Counted from the first letter of the stretch, positions 9,205-17,576 are shown. The stretch is 64,000 nt of DNA from Methylobacter sp. (GCF_023227905.1 NZ_JALOCF010000016.1:1-64000); one strand, 5' to 3'. Translations and numbers: made by a program. The notes: a model not told the origin generated them from the sequence alone.

Positions 9205-9696
9205 ATGGCAACAGATGTGCAGTCAAATAATAGTCGGGTAGAGCAATTTCTTACCTTTGAGCTTGCAGGTGAAGCGTATGGAGTTGAGATTTTAAAAGTA
9301 CAAGAGATTCGTGGCTGGGAAGCCGTTCGCGTGATACCGAATACGCCGGCTTTCGTTAAGGGCGTGTTAAATTTACGCGGGTCCGTTGTGCCTATCATAG
9401 ATCTACGGGAGCGGTTTTCTCTGGAACATTCCGATTATTCGCCCAAAACGGTAGTCATTGTGCTTTGCGTTGAACATGGTGCAAACCAGTTTGTAATGGG
9501 CATAGTGGCTGATGCGGTTTCCGACGTGTTGGATATTAATTTAGAAGACGTTAAAAGAGCGCCAAATTTCGGATCAAAAATAGATACGCGTTACATGCGA
9601 GGCATGTATGTGTATAAGAAAAAAATGATTATGCTCTTGGACGTTGATAAATTGCTCAATCCTGATGAGGTTGAGGGTATTGAAAGTTTGGTGTGA
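9205..9696 (+). CDS. cheW: Chemotaxis coupling protein CheW (second copy)
   Basis: Second CheW-domain adaptor, 163 residues, with GEAYGVEILKVQEIRGWE, GVLNLRGSVVPIIDLRERF and MIMLLDVDKLLN. It is shorter at the N-terminus than the first CheW. It starts 45 bases after the receptor gene, and the ParA-like gene begins three bases after its stop, implying translational coupling. Two CheW proteins around one receptor suggest a defined receptor-CheA-CheW stoichiometry for this array (inference). Confidence 0.94.
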   Translation: MATDVQSNNSRVEQFLTFELAGEAYGVEILKVQEIRGWEAVRVIPNTPAFVKGVLNLRGSVVPIIDLRERFSLEHSDYSPKTVVIVLCVEHGANQFVMGIVADAVSDVLDINLEDVKRAPNFGSKIDTRYMRGMYVYKKKMIMLLDVDKLLNPDEVEGIESLV

Positions 9697-9699
9697 CAG

Positions 9700-10467
9700 G
9701 TGAGAATTGTTGCAATAATTAATCAGAAAGGCGGTGTTGGAAAAACGACTACTACGGCAAATTTATGCCATGCAATTGCAGAATCGGGTTCAAAAGTTAC
9801 CGTTATTGATCTTGATCCGCAAGGCCACTTAGCCGTTTCTTTAGGCATTACGGCGCGGGATATTGGCGGCATTGATGAAGCTATGTTGAAAGAGAAAAAA
9901 GTTCAGCAGCAGCTTATCGCCGTCAGGGATAATCTGCAATTAGTTGCGGCAGGAGCAAAACTTAAAGATGTTGAGCAACTGACTAGCAACAATTCACCTC
10001 GCGGTATTTTATTAAGAGACGCCTTACATGGAAGCCTTAATGATCAGGACTTTGTCTTTATTGATTGCCCGCCATCTTCAGGGTTGCTGGTTGCGAATGC
10101 ATTGATTGCAGCAGACGAAATTTTAATTCCTATGGCCAGTGATTTTCTTGCCTTGCAAGGATTATCCCATCTGATGGGTACGATTAAGAGGTTTGAGAAG
10201 GCTTTGCAGCGGAAATACAAAACATTATTAGTTATGTCGCGATATTCACCTAATAGAAGAATATCGGGTCAGGTATTAAATGTTTTACTGACCCATTTCC
10301 CTAATCAAATATTAGCAACAGTTATTAGAGAAACGGCATTGCTTGCAGAATGTCCCAGCTTTGGTAAAACAATTTTAGAATATAGCCCGAAAAGTCGTTC
10401 GGCAAGGGATTTTCGTAGCCTTGCTCATGATTTTCTTGAAAGCAAGGTGATGTATGTCAACAAATGA
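9700..10467 (+). CDS. ParA/MinD-family ATPase of the chemosensory cluster
   Basis: Deviant Walker-A ATPase of 255 residues: IINQKGGVGKTTTTANL (Walker A at about 8-20), DLDPQGHLAVSLG (Walker A') and FVFIDCPPSSGLLVANAL (Walker B region). Known ParA homologues in chemotaxis operons, such as Vibrio ParC, place signalling arrays at cell poles or distribute cytoplasmic clusters; that role is inferred here from context. It starts with GTG three bases after cheW and overlaps the following STAS gene by 14 bases, so the two are probably made together. No parB or parS is seen nearby, which speaks against plasmid or chromosome partition. Confidence 0.92.
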   Translation: MRIVAIINQKGGVGKTTTTANLCHAIAESGSKVTVIDLDPQGHLAVSLGITARDIGGIDEAMLKEKKVQQQLIAVRDNLQLVAAGAKLKDVEQLTSNNSPRGILLRDALHGSLNDQDFVFIDCPPSSGLLVANALIAADEILIPMASDFLALQGLSHLMGTIKRFEKALQRKYKTLLVMSRYSPNRRISGQVLNVLLTHFPNQILATVIRETALLAECPSFGKTILEYSPKSRSARDFRSLAHDFLESKVMYVNK

Positions 10468-11017
10468 AGAAAACGATTTAATCGGATACGATCCTCTGGA
10501 ATGGATGGATGGCGAAACCGTTCAAGATGAAGATCATTTGATTACGGATGATTTGATAGGAAATGCTGATGAAAATCCAATTTCAAATATAAATGAAGAG
10601 GATGAATTAGTAACAGATACAGTAGAAGGCGACAATAGTCGTGTTTTGATAGAAGAAATAGCTGACGATTACTCTGCTGACGCAATAGATAGGGTAATGC
10701 AGGAAGCAATTGTTGAAGATACTGCATCAGAAGAAGCGCAGGGTTCACTGGTTGATTTAGACGCTACGTTAACTATTCAGAATGTCGGCAAGTTACATGA
10801 AAAGCTGAAAAATTCATTGGCCATCCACGATGAAATTGAAATAAATGCATCTGATGTATCATCAATAGATACAGCCACCTTACAACTGCTCGTTTCATTA
10901 AAAAAAGATGCAGTTAAGCTGCAAAAGAAAGTAACCATTATTTATCCTTCCCCACGGTTTGTTGAGTCTGCCCATTTGCTCGGTTTATTGGATGTGCTGG
11001 ACGTTCATGAAGCGTAA
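10454..11017 (+). CDS. STAS-domain protein with acidic N-terminal extension
   Basis: 187 residues in two parts. Residues 1 to about 95 are highly acidic and probably disordered. Residues 100-187 form a STAS domain (LDATLTIQNVGKLHEKL, DASDVSSIDTATLQLLVSL-like core), related to anti-sigma-factor antagonists and MlaB. The position equivalent to the phosphorylatable residue lies in SSIDTATLQ. The gene overlaps the end of the ParA-like gene by 14 bases, so the STAS protein may be its partner, perhaps linking the ATPase to the array (inference). STAS genes also occur in other alternative chemosensory clusters. Its exact function is not known. Confidence 0.85.
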   Translation: MSTNEENDLIGYDPLEWMDGETVQDEDHLITDDLIGNADENPISNINEEDELVTDTVEGDNSRVLIEEIADDYSADAIDRVMQEAIVEDTASEEAQGSLVDLDATLTIQNVGKLHEKLKNSLAIHDEIEINASDVSSIDTATLQLLVSLKKDAVKLQKKVTIIYPSPRFVESAHLLGLLDVLDVHEA

Positions 11018-11042
11018 CTAACTAACGGGAAGTAGTTTAAAG

Positions 11043-11882
11043 ATGGCTATTGTTGAGAAAGTTCGCGAATTTAAATTCACTGCGGATGACTTTAATTTTT
11101 TGAGAAAATTGTCTAATGAACATTCAGGTATTCAGGTTCCTGATGAAAGATTTGATATGTTTTACTCCAGGTTGTCCAAACGGGTAAGGAAGCTTGGACT
11201 TGCCGATTTTAAAGAGTACTGTCAATATCTTAAAGATCACCCGGACCACGAGTTTACTGAATTTATAAATGCCATAACAACAAACTTAACCGCTTTCTTT
11301 AGGGAAGTGCATCATTTTGATTATGTTCGTGATGTTGTTATTCCGGAACTTTTAATTAGAAATAAAAACTCTCGAAAAATCAGGGTGTGGTCCGCTGGCT
11401 GCTCTACTGGCGAAGAGCCCTACTCGTTAGCGATTACTTTATTGGAAAATGTCCCAGCCGACTGGGACATTAAGATATTGGCAACTGATTTGGATACTAA
11501 TGTTTTAAAAACAGCCTCAGAAGGTATCTATACGGAAGACCGCGTCAGTGATTTGCCGGAAGATGTTCTTAAAAGATGGTTTATGCGAGGTAAATCATCG
11601 CAATCCGGCCAAGTCAAAGTAAGAGCTCAATTGCAGCAAGTAATTCAGTTTAAGAAGTTGAACCTAATGCAAGATTGGCCAATGAAATGTCATTTTGACC
11701 TTATTTTCTGTCGTAACGTCCTTATTTATTTTGATCGTGAAACTAAAACATTACTTGCTCAAAGATACGCTCAAATGCTGTCCAGCAAATCATGGTTATT
11801 TATAGGGCATTCAGAATCATTAAATCAGCTCTCAAATGAATTTGAGTTGGTTGCATGCACCAGCTACAGGAAAATTTCATAA
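11043..11882 (+). CDS. cheR: Chemotaxis protein methyltransferase CheR
   Basis: Transfers methyl groups from S-adenosylmethionine to receptor glutamates for adaptation. The 279-residue protein has an N-terminal helical domain (about 15-80) and a Rossmann-like methyltransferase domain with VWSAGCSTGEEPYSLAI as the SAM-binding motif, ILATDLDTNVL, and FDLIFCRNVLIYFD. The adjacent receptor carries a C-terminal EWEEF that could bind the CheR beta-subdomain. The gene ends six bases before cheD and is in the same operon. Confidence 0.95.
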   Translation: MAIVEKVREFKFTADDFNFLRKLSNEHSGIQVPDERFDMFYSRLSKRVRKLGLADFKEYCQYLKDHPDHEFTEFINAITTNLTAFFREVHHFDYVRDVVIPELLIRNKNSRKIRVWSAGCSTGEEPYSLAITLLENVPADWDIKILATDLDTNVLKTASEGIYTEDRVSDLPEDVLKRWFMRGKSSQSGQVKVRAQLQQVIQFKKLNLMQDWPMKCHFDLIFCRNVLIYFDRETKTLLAQRYAQMLSSKSWLFIGHSESLNQLSNEFELVACTSYRKIS

Positions 11883-11888
11883 ATATCC

Positions 11889-12527
11889 ATGAGTGCTAGC
11901 AATGGTATTGGCCTACCCTCTATCGACGGTTTTGACCACATTAACAGGTATTTGGACAAAGAGCGTGGCGTAATTGCCGCAAAAATTTTGCCCGGTGAAT
12001 ATTATGTAACTCAAGATGATGAATTGATTACGACCGTATTAGGATCTTGCATATCAGCCTGTATCAGGGATAAGGCGCTGGGTTTAGGAGGAATGAATCA
12101 TTTTATGTTGCCGGAAACCACAGCCCATAAGCTGAAGCAGGGCAATGAAGCTGTTGTCGGCAATGCGACCCGTTACGGAAATTACGCCATGGAACATTTA
12201 ATCAATACCATATTGACAAATGGCGGCAAAAGAAAAAACCTGGAAGTAAAAGTATTCGGCGGCGGTAAAATTATTCCTACCATGACAGACGTCGGTCTTA
12301 AAAATATTGATTTTATCTTGGAATATATCGATACAGAAGGGTTGACTTTATTATCTCAGGATTTAGGCGATATTTATCCTAGAAAGATAATCTATTTTCC
12401 CAAAACAGGGAAAGTTGGAATGAAAAAAATTAACCATTTACATAATGATACAATTATAAGAAGAGAGCGACAGTATTTTAACGATATTAAAAATGCACCT
12501 GTTGAAGGCGACGTTGAGCTTTTTTAA
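11889..12527 (+). CDS. cheD: Chemoreceptor glutamine deamidase CheD
   Basis: Deamidates receptor glutamines to glutamates, creating methylation sites. The 212-residue protein carries TTVLGSCISACIRD with the catalytic cysteine, GGMNHFMLP with the catalytic histidine, and the conserved VKVFGGGKI. In several bacteria CheD is controlled by the phosphatase CheC, but no cheC or cheZ is present in this cluster. The ATG follows cheR by six bases, and the next gene starts nine bases after its stop. Confidence 0.94.
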   Translation: MSASNGIGLPSIDGFDHINRYLDKERGVIAAKILPGEYYVTQDDELITTVLGSCISACIRDKALGLGGMNHFMLPETTAHKLKQGNEAVVGNATRYGNYAMEHLINTILTNGGKRKNLEVKVFGGGKIIPTMTDVGLKNIDFILEYIDTEGLTLLSQDLGDIYPRKIIYFPKTGKVGMKKINHLHNDTIIRRERQYFNDIKNAPVEGDVELF

Positions 12528-12536
12528 GAGAATACA

Positions 12537-12956
12537 ATGAATAAAATACGTGTATTAATTATTGATGATTCATTGTTAATCCAAAAGGTACTGACTGAGA
12601 TTTTAAATTCATCTCCAGATATTGAGGTAGTTGGCACCGCAGAAGATCCTCTTATTGCCAGAGAGATGATTAAACAATTAAATCCGGATGTATTAACGCT
12701 AGATATTGAAATGCCACGGATGGACGGAATAACTTTTCTGCGTAACCTGATGCGGCTCCGACCCATGCCGGTTGTGATGATTTCAGCGCTCACAGAAAGC
12801 AATGCGGAAGTGACTTTAACTGCTCTGGAGCTGGGGGCTGTGGACTTTATAGCTAAACCTACAATGGATGTAGAAAATGCATTGAATGACTACGCCGAAG
12901 ACATAATTGCTAAGGTAATAGTAGCATCACAAGCTAATATCAGACGACTTGCATGA
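12537..12956 (+). CDS. Stand-alone CheB receiver domain (partial cheB duplicate)
   Basis: Receiver domain of 139 residues with Asp10/Asp11, phospho-acceptor Asp56 in LTLDIEMPRMDG, and the conserved Lys in DFIAKP. It lines up residue for residue with the receiver of the cheB that follows (13130-14248) over roughly 135 residues, with most positions identical and a 34-base identical DNA run (12644-12677). It stops where CheB begins its linker to the methylesterase. It looks like a recent tandem duplication that kept only the receiver. The frame is intact and all phosphotransfer residues are kept, so it may be functional, for example as a phosphate sink or competitor; that is inference. Confidence 0.9.
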   Translation: MNKIRVLIIDDSLLIQKVLTEILNSSPDIEVVGTAEDPLIAREMIKQLNPDVLTLDIEMPRMDGITFLRNLMRLRPMPVVMISALTESNAEVTLTALELGAVDFIAKPTMDVENALNDYAEDIIAKVIVASQANIRRLA

Positions 12957-13129
12957 TAATGTTTAAAGCTATAAATCTGGATTAGTATGTTGCGGGGAAA
13001 TCTGTAATTATCAGGCGAAAAAATTTAATTAATTTGGTAATGATGTAACCGCTTAAAGTTAAGTGGTTAAATCAATATTACAAATACACCTTATTGATGG
13101 TGATGATAGGCTTCTTTTAGAGTGAATTT

Positions 13130-14248
13130 ATGGATAAGATACGCGTATTGATTATTGATGATTCAGCATTAATCAGGAAAATACTGACTGAAGTTTTAAA
13201 CTCGTCACCTGACATTGAGGTAGTTGGTGCGGCAGCAGATCCTCTTATTGCCAGAGAGATGATTAAACAACTAAATCCGGATGTATTGACGCTGGATATT
13301 GAAATGCCTCACATGGATGGGATAACTTTCTTAAGTAACTTGATGCGCTTAAGACCAACGCCTGTTGTGATGATCTCTACACTGACCGAACATGGTGCAG
13401 AAGCGACTTTAAATGCTTTGGCACTAGGTGCTGTAGATTTTATTGCCAAGCCCAAAGTTGATGTTGTTAATACTCTGAATGAATATGCCGAGGAAATTAT
13501 TTCCAAGGTCAAAGTTGCGGCACAAGCTAGAGTAGGAAATAGTTGCACTAGAGCAATCAAATCCAAACATCCTGCGACATCTGCTCATGATATTCCGGAA
13601 AAACATTCAGTCGATGTTATTCTGAAAGCAAACCCGATAAAAACGCATATTAGTCCCACCAACAAAATAATTGCTATAGGCGCCTCAACAGGTGGAACAG
13701 AAGCGATTAAAACTGTAGTTAAAGGATTCCCATCTGATACCCCTCCTATTTTAATAACGCAGCACTTACCTGCTGCATTTAGTGAGTCATTCGTTCGGCA
13801 TATTGACCTTGCAACAGAAATGTCGGCTTCTATTCCTAAACATGGACAGATAGTTGAATCAGGTCATATTTATCTTTCGCCTGGAGACAGGCACATGCTG
13901 GTAATTAGGGAAGGTGGTAAATATGTTATCCATTTGAGTGATGGTCTCCCTGTTAATCGCCATAAACCTGCTGTTGATGTTTTGTTTCGTTCAGTCTCTC
14001 AATGTGCAGGTGCTAATGCCATTGGTGTGTTATTAACCGGTATGGGTGCTGACGGAGCAATGGGCATGAAGGAAATGCACGATGCGGGCGCTAAAACAGT
14101 TATTCAGGATGAGCAATCCAGTGTGGTTTGGGGTATGCCGGGGGCCGCCTTTAAGCTGGGGTGCACTGACCATGTAGTATCGTTAGAAGAAGTTTCACAT
14201 AAAGTTTTAAGCTTGGTTAAACTTGGTAGTACTAGCAAGGTTGTTTAA
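13130..14248 (+). CDS. cheB: Protein-glutamate methylesterase/glutaminase CheB
   Basis: Removes receptor methyl groups when its receiver is phosphorylated by CheA. The 372-residue protein has receiver 1-120 (Asp56) and, after a linker, the CheB catalytic domain (about 180-365). The Ser of IAIGASTGGTEAI, the His of ITQHLPAAF and the Asp of GMGADGAMGM are the expected triad. A 173-base gap separates it from the receiver-only paralogue and holds no obvious cheB remnant. It is probably the last core adaptation gene of the operon. Confidence 0.95.
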   Translation: MDKIRVLIIDDSALIRKILTEVLNSSPDIEVVGAAADPLIAREMIKQLNPDVLTLDIEMPHMDGITFLSNLMRLRPTPVVMISTLTEHGAEATLNALALGAVDFIAKPKVDVVNTLNEYAEEIISKVKVAAQARVGNSCTRAIKSKHPATSAHDIPEKHSVDVILKANPIKTHISPTNKIIAIGASTGGTEAIKTVVKGFPSDTPPILITQHLPAAFSESFVRHIDLATEMSASIPKHGQIVESGHIYLSPGDRHMLVIREGGKYVIHLSDGLPVNRHKPAVDVLFRSVSQCAGANAIGVLLTGMGADGAMGMKEMHDAGAKTVIQDEQSSVVWGMPGAAFKLGCTDHVVSLEEVSHKVLSLVKLGSTSKVV

Positions 14249-14388
14249 TTCTATACGCCTTTCTCGGATGTGGTTGGCAGCGTTTTCTTATATGGATATA
14301 TTCCATAAGAACTTACCATTGCAGAATAGGTAATGATTTGTGCCAGATGCAGAATTTAAAATGTTATTTTTACGCTGTGTAATTAAAT

Positions 14389-14997
14389 ATGACTAATCAG
14401 ACTAAATCACAATTTATTGCGGTAGCTTCTATTACCTCGGAGTTAAGTGCCGTCATGGTGGTAGCCAAGGAAATTTCATTAGCGGCGGCCAATGCCAAGG
14501 CTATTGCATTTAGGGCGGGGGATAAAGCAAAAGGGTTTCAGCCGATTACTGACTTTATTAATGAATTGGCTAAGGAAACAATCGAGCTGGTTACTAATAT
14601 CAATATTTATGCATTGGTATTATATCGATTGACCGTTGATGAGTTCCAAAGAACAGCGGCTTACAATAAATTCGAGTTGGCAGCAAAAATGGCTGAAGGT
14701 GCTACTTATGCCAAATCAATGCAGGAGCCAGTAGATCATGCAAAGCAATCAATGCAAGATTGCCAACGGCAGTTTAAGCGCGATGTCTCCCAGCTGCTAG
14801 GCCAGCTTGAAGCGGTGATGCATCATGCACGAGCCGCACGGGTTATTGCTGCAAACTCAAGAATTGAGGCATCACAAGCGGGTGAATATTTGCAGAGCCT
14901 GCAAGCCGTCGCCGAAAGTGTGGATAAAGCCGCACACACCATTCATGATAATGTGCAGCGTTGCAGAATCGCATTATCCGTTTATCGCAATAGTTGA
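14389..14997 (+). CDS. Soluble receptor-like protein with two chemoreceptor-hairpin-like segments
   Basis: 202 residues, predicted all-helical, without a membrane segment, HAMP or sensor domain. Residues 24-66 resemble the chemoreceptor signalling hairpin (ANAKAIAFRAGDKAKGF, compare LNAxIEAARAGExGxGF, followed by FINELA). Residues 145-185 contain a second, weaker copy (VIAANSRIEASQAGEY). The helix between is about 80 residues long. The kinase-contact residues of true receptors are only partly conserved. From its position between cheB and the ODP gene, it may be an array accessory or a decoy signalling module. I know no named family for it. Confidence 0.75.
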   Translation: MTNQTKSQFIAVASITSELSAVMVVAKEISLAAANAKAIAFRAGDKAKGFQPITDFINELAKETIELVTNINIYALVLYRLTVDEFQRTAAYNKFELAAKMAEGATYAKSMQEPVDHAKQSMQDCQRQFKRDVSQLLGQLEAVMHHARAARVIAANSRIEASQAGEYLQSLQAVAESVDKAAHTIHDNVQRCRIALSVYRNS

Positions 14998-15019
14998 ATA
15001 GCTGAGGCATTGTTTTTTC

Positions 15020-15748
15020 ATGAAAATGACCAAGATATATGAAGGATCGCACCAATGGATTATGTTTGGAAGGGATGAGGATAAGCCGAGTAATATAATC
15101 GATACCAACCAATATGTGGTCCGCACGCCTAATCGTTGCCTGCTGTTGGATCCCGGTGGTGCCGAGTTGTTTGCCCCAATGATGGCGGCAGTGCTGCATC
15201 ATGCTCCTGTGGATCAAATAACGGATCTGTTCGCCTCGCATCAAGACCCTGACGTGATTTCATCGCTGGGCCTGTGGGATCAGGCATTAACCAATGCCAA
15301 ACTCCATGCCCCGGCTATTTGGGAGGGTTTTTTGCGGCATTACAGCTGTGAATCAATAGAATATATGCCTATCCCGGATAACGGCGGAACCATCAAATTG
15401 GAGTCTGTAGAATTGCAGCTTATTCCCGCCCATTATTTGCACTCGTCCGGTAATTTTCATGTCTATGATCCACAAGCCAAAATTCTGATGTCGGGTGACG
15501 TCGGCGCTGCTATCGAAGGGCCTGATGCTCCTTTGTTTGTAGACAATTTTTCTGCGCATGTCGAAAAAATGCGTTATTGGCATCAACGCTGGATGCCGTC
15601 AAATCAGGCAAAAAGGGTCTGGATTGAGCGGGTAAGAAACCTTGATATTGATATTCTGGCTCCACAGCATGGGCGGATGTTTAAAGGTGACGATGTCAAA
15701 CGCTTTTTGGACTGGTTTGATGCTTTACAGGTAGGTATTGCCGTTTAA
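15020..15748 (+). CDS. ODP-like diiron metallo-beta-lactamase-fold protein (putative oxygen sensor)
   Basis: 242 residues with a flavodiiron-type metallo-beta-lactamase fold but no flavodoxin domain. Probable iron ligands are His74, Asp76, Asp78 (SHQDPD, where flavodiiron proteins have HxExD), His141 (HYLHSSGNF), Asp160 (MSGDVGAA) and His217 (APQHGR). The family includes the oxygen-binding diiron protein (ODP) known to signal oxygen to CheA in Treponema denticola. Here it closes a che cluster, 22 bases after the receptor-like gene, supporting an oxygen-sensing role with the array (inference). Simple oxygen or NO reduction is less likely without a flavin domain. Confidence 0.87.
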   Translation: MKMTKIYEGSHQWIMFGRDEDKPSNIIDTNQYVVRTPNRCLLLDPGGAELFAPMMAAVLHHAPVDQITDLFASHQDPDVISSLGLWDQALTNAKLHAPAIWEGFLRHYSCESIEYMPIPDNGGTIKLESVELQLIPAHYLHSSGNFHVYDPQAKILMSGDVGAAIEGPDAPLFVDNFSAHVEKMRYWHQRWMPSNQAKRVWIERVRNLDIDILAPQHGRMFKGDDVKRFLDWFDALQVGIAV

Positions 15749-15902
15749 TCGTTTTAAAAGCTGACCCGGTGCATTTGAAGAATTAAAGAAAGCCTTATCG
15801 GTTTATTGGCTTATAGTAAGAATTGGCCACCTTTATTAAAGGCGATATTAATTTAGTGCCCTTGAAATAATAAAAACTTCATAGGCTTACATTAGATGCT
15901 GT

Positions 15903-16128
15903 TTATGCACAGATTGGTTTTTGTGGTAATGAATTTGTAATAAATGCTGAATTTCAGCTTGAGGAAACTCTGTGAATTGGTTGTTAGTGATTATAAGTCA
16001 ATGATTATTATATGTAATAATAATGTTGTATAAAAAAACTACAATCTAACAAAGAAGCAGGTTTTATCGCATCTAAACGCTGCTTTTTATAGCTTATGCA
16101 CAGAGTTATGCACAGGAATTGTGGAAAA
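15903..16128. other. Cluster of four DnaA-box-like 9-mers in an AT-rich 635-base spacer
   Basis: The spacer 15749-16383 has no convincing gene. It holds TTATGCACA at 15903-15911, 16094-16102 and 16106-16114, and the complement of TTTTCCACA at 16120-16128. All fit the relaxed DnaA-box consensus TTWTNCACA. The last three are packed within 35 bases. Between the first box and the others lies a very AT-rich stretch (about 15980-16050). This could be a DnaA-titrating or regulatory site, or part of a replication origin. No dnaA, dnaN, gyrB or mnmG is in the window. Confidence 0.5.
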
Positions 16129-16383
16129 AATTGTAAGTGCTTGATTATTGAATTTGATTACTGAGGTCAGGGGAAAACTTAAAAAAGGCAATAGATAATT
16201 TAAGTTTTTCCTTTCATGAGCAGCCTCATCCTTTTAGGATCAATACGGATTGCTATCTAAGGCTGTTGGACAGATCCAAACAATAGTAACGCATAAAGAG
16301 TTAATAAAACCCTCTATCCGATAAGGCTGAGCTGGAAACTATCCTAAAAATTATGTCTCAAAGACAAATCCGTCCTCAAATAC

Positions 16384-16839
16384 TCAAGTCGTTTCGCGTT
16401 CTTTTCTTAATGAATCAATTCCAAGATTGGCCAGCTCATCCGCTCTATCATTTTCGGTATGACCTGAATGGCCCTTTACCCAAAACCACTCGATATTGTG
16501 CCGTTGAATGGCGGCATCCAATCTGCGCCATAAATCTTCATTTTTAACTGGTGTGTTGGCGGCTGTTTTCCAGCCGCGTTTTTTCCAGTTGCTTATCCAT
16601 TCGGTTATGCCCTGCATGACATACTTTGAATCGGTATTGAGCTGCACGGAACAGGGCTTGGTCAGCATTTCCAGCGCCTGGATTGCCGCCATCAATTCCA
16701 TGCGATTGTTGGTGGTCTCTGGGGCGCCGCCGTAGACTTCCTTAACATTTCCCTTATAGCTGAGTATAACTCCCCAGCCGCCCGGTCCAGGGTTGCCTTT
16801 GCAGGCGCCATCGGTGTAAATAATGACGGAATCAGTCAT
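16384..16839 (-). CDS. rnhA: Ribonuclease HI
   Basis: Cleaves the RNA strand of RNA-DNA hybrids. The 151-residue protein has the DEDD active site: Asp10 (IYTDGACKGNPG), Glu48 (NNRMELMAA), Asp70 (LNTDSKYV) and Asp134 (NDRADELAN), with His124 in VKGHSGH. It also has the basic-protrusion segment NWKKRGWKTAANTPVKN. Its start overlaps the end of the upstream methyltransferase gene by four bases, so the two are translationally coupled. E. coli likewise has yafS and mltD near rnhA, though its dnaQ neighbour lies elsewhere here (29.5 kb). Confidence 0.96.
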   Translation of the reverse strand: MTDSVIIYTDGACKGNPGPGGWGVILSYKGNVKEVYGGAPETTNNRMELMAAIQALEMLTKPCSVQLNTDSKYVMQGITEWISNWKKRGWKTAANTPVKNEDLWRRLDAAIQRHNIEWFWVKGHSGHTENDRADELANLGIDSLRKERETT

Positions 16840-17552
16840 GTCTGTTGATCTGTGTAAGCAGTTGAATTAAGGGTATTTGTCAGAATTAAACGAGGGTTCA
16901 GTGTTTGTATCGGCGTTAATGGGATCAGGTTGTAGCGTCGTTTTATAGCCTTGATCGCATAGGCGGTCGATGTGAGCGAGTGTCCCCTGGTTATAAACTT
17001 GTCATGGGTCGACTTTACCGTATCCAGGTTAAACTCCGACGAAACGATGACTTCAAAATTTAATAACTTTAACCAGTCCAAAATCCTTGAGCGGGAAATA
17101 AAGTGACCTCCCCATGAATCGGCCATTTTCTTATCCCACAAATACTGGTATCTAACCCATAGGCTCCAAGGATTAAAATTTAGTATGACTAGTAGTCCCT
17201 CCGGTTTTAACACCCGCTCTACTTCCCGCATGGTTTGAAACCGAAAGGCATCAAACTCTAATAGATGCGGTACTATGATCATATCCACGCTGTTACTTTG
17301 CAAGGGCAGGCTATAGGATTTTGCCTGAATTTTTCTCGCCTGATCGCAGCCTAAGCTTTTGGCATCGAGTACCGTGAAATTCTTATATAAAGTGCAATCG
17401 ATAAACTCACTTTCCCAGTCTAAGCCGCCGATCTGCAAAATGGTCTGCTGACAGCTGACGGTGATAGACCGTTGTAAATATTCGGCTTCAAGCTGTTGCA
17501 GAAGCTTGCCTCTAGGCGTTTGATACCATGCAAATAAGAAGTTACGTTTCAT
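16836..17552 (-). CDS. Class I SAM-dependent methyltransferase, YafS-like
   Basis: 238 residues with a degenerate SAM-binding start (ILQIGGLDWES), the acidic loop after VLDA, SLPLQSNSVDMIIVPHLLEF as motif II, and EVERVLKPEGLLVILNFNPWS, typical of the Methyltransf_11 group. E. coli yafS lies in the same neighbourhood (mltD, gloB, yafS, rnhA), and the residue pattern fits that family. The substrate is unknown. It is divergent from mltD across a 96-base promoter region. Confidence 0.85.
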   Translation of the reverse strand: MKRNFLFAWYQTPRGKLLQQLEAEYLQRSITVSCQQTILQIGGLDWESEFIDCTLYKNFTVLDAKSLGCDQARKIQAKSYSLPLQSNSVDMIIVPHLLEFDAFRFQTMREVERVLKPEGLLVILNFNPWSLWVRYQYLWDKKMADSWGGHFISRSRILDWLKLLNFEVIVSSEFNLDTVKSTHDKFITRGHSLTSTAYAIKAIKRRYNLIPLTPIQTLNPRLILTNTLNSTAYTDQQT

Positions 17553-17576
17553 GTTTGAATTCTACACTATCTGACT

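Noticed and set aside
9700..11017. ParA gene as part of a plasmid or chromosome partition system
   Set aside because: No parB follows and no parS-like palindromes are seen; the genes on both sides are chemosensory.
15749..16383. Spacer as the chromosomal replication origin
   Set aside because: DnaA-box-like sites are present, but no origin-linked gene is near and the genes on the left read towards it. Kept only as a DnaA-box cluster.
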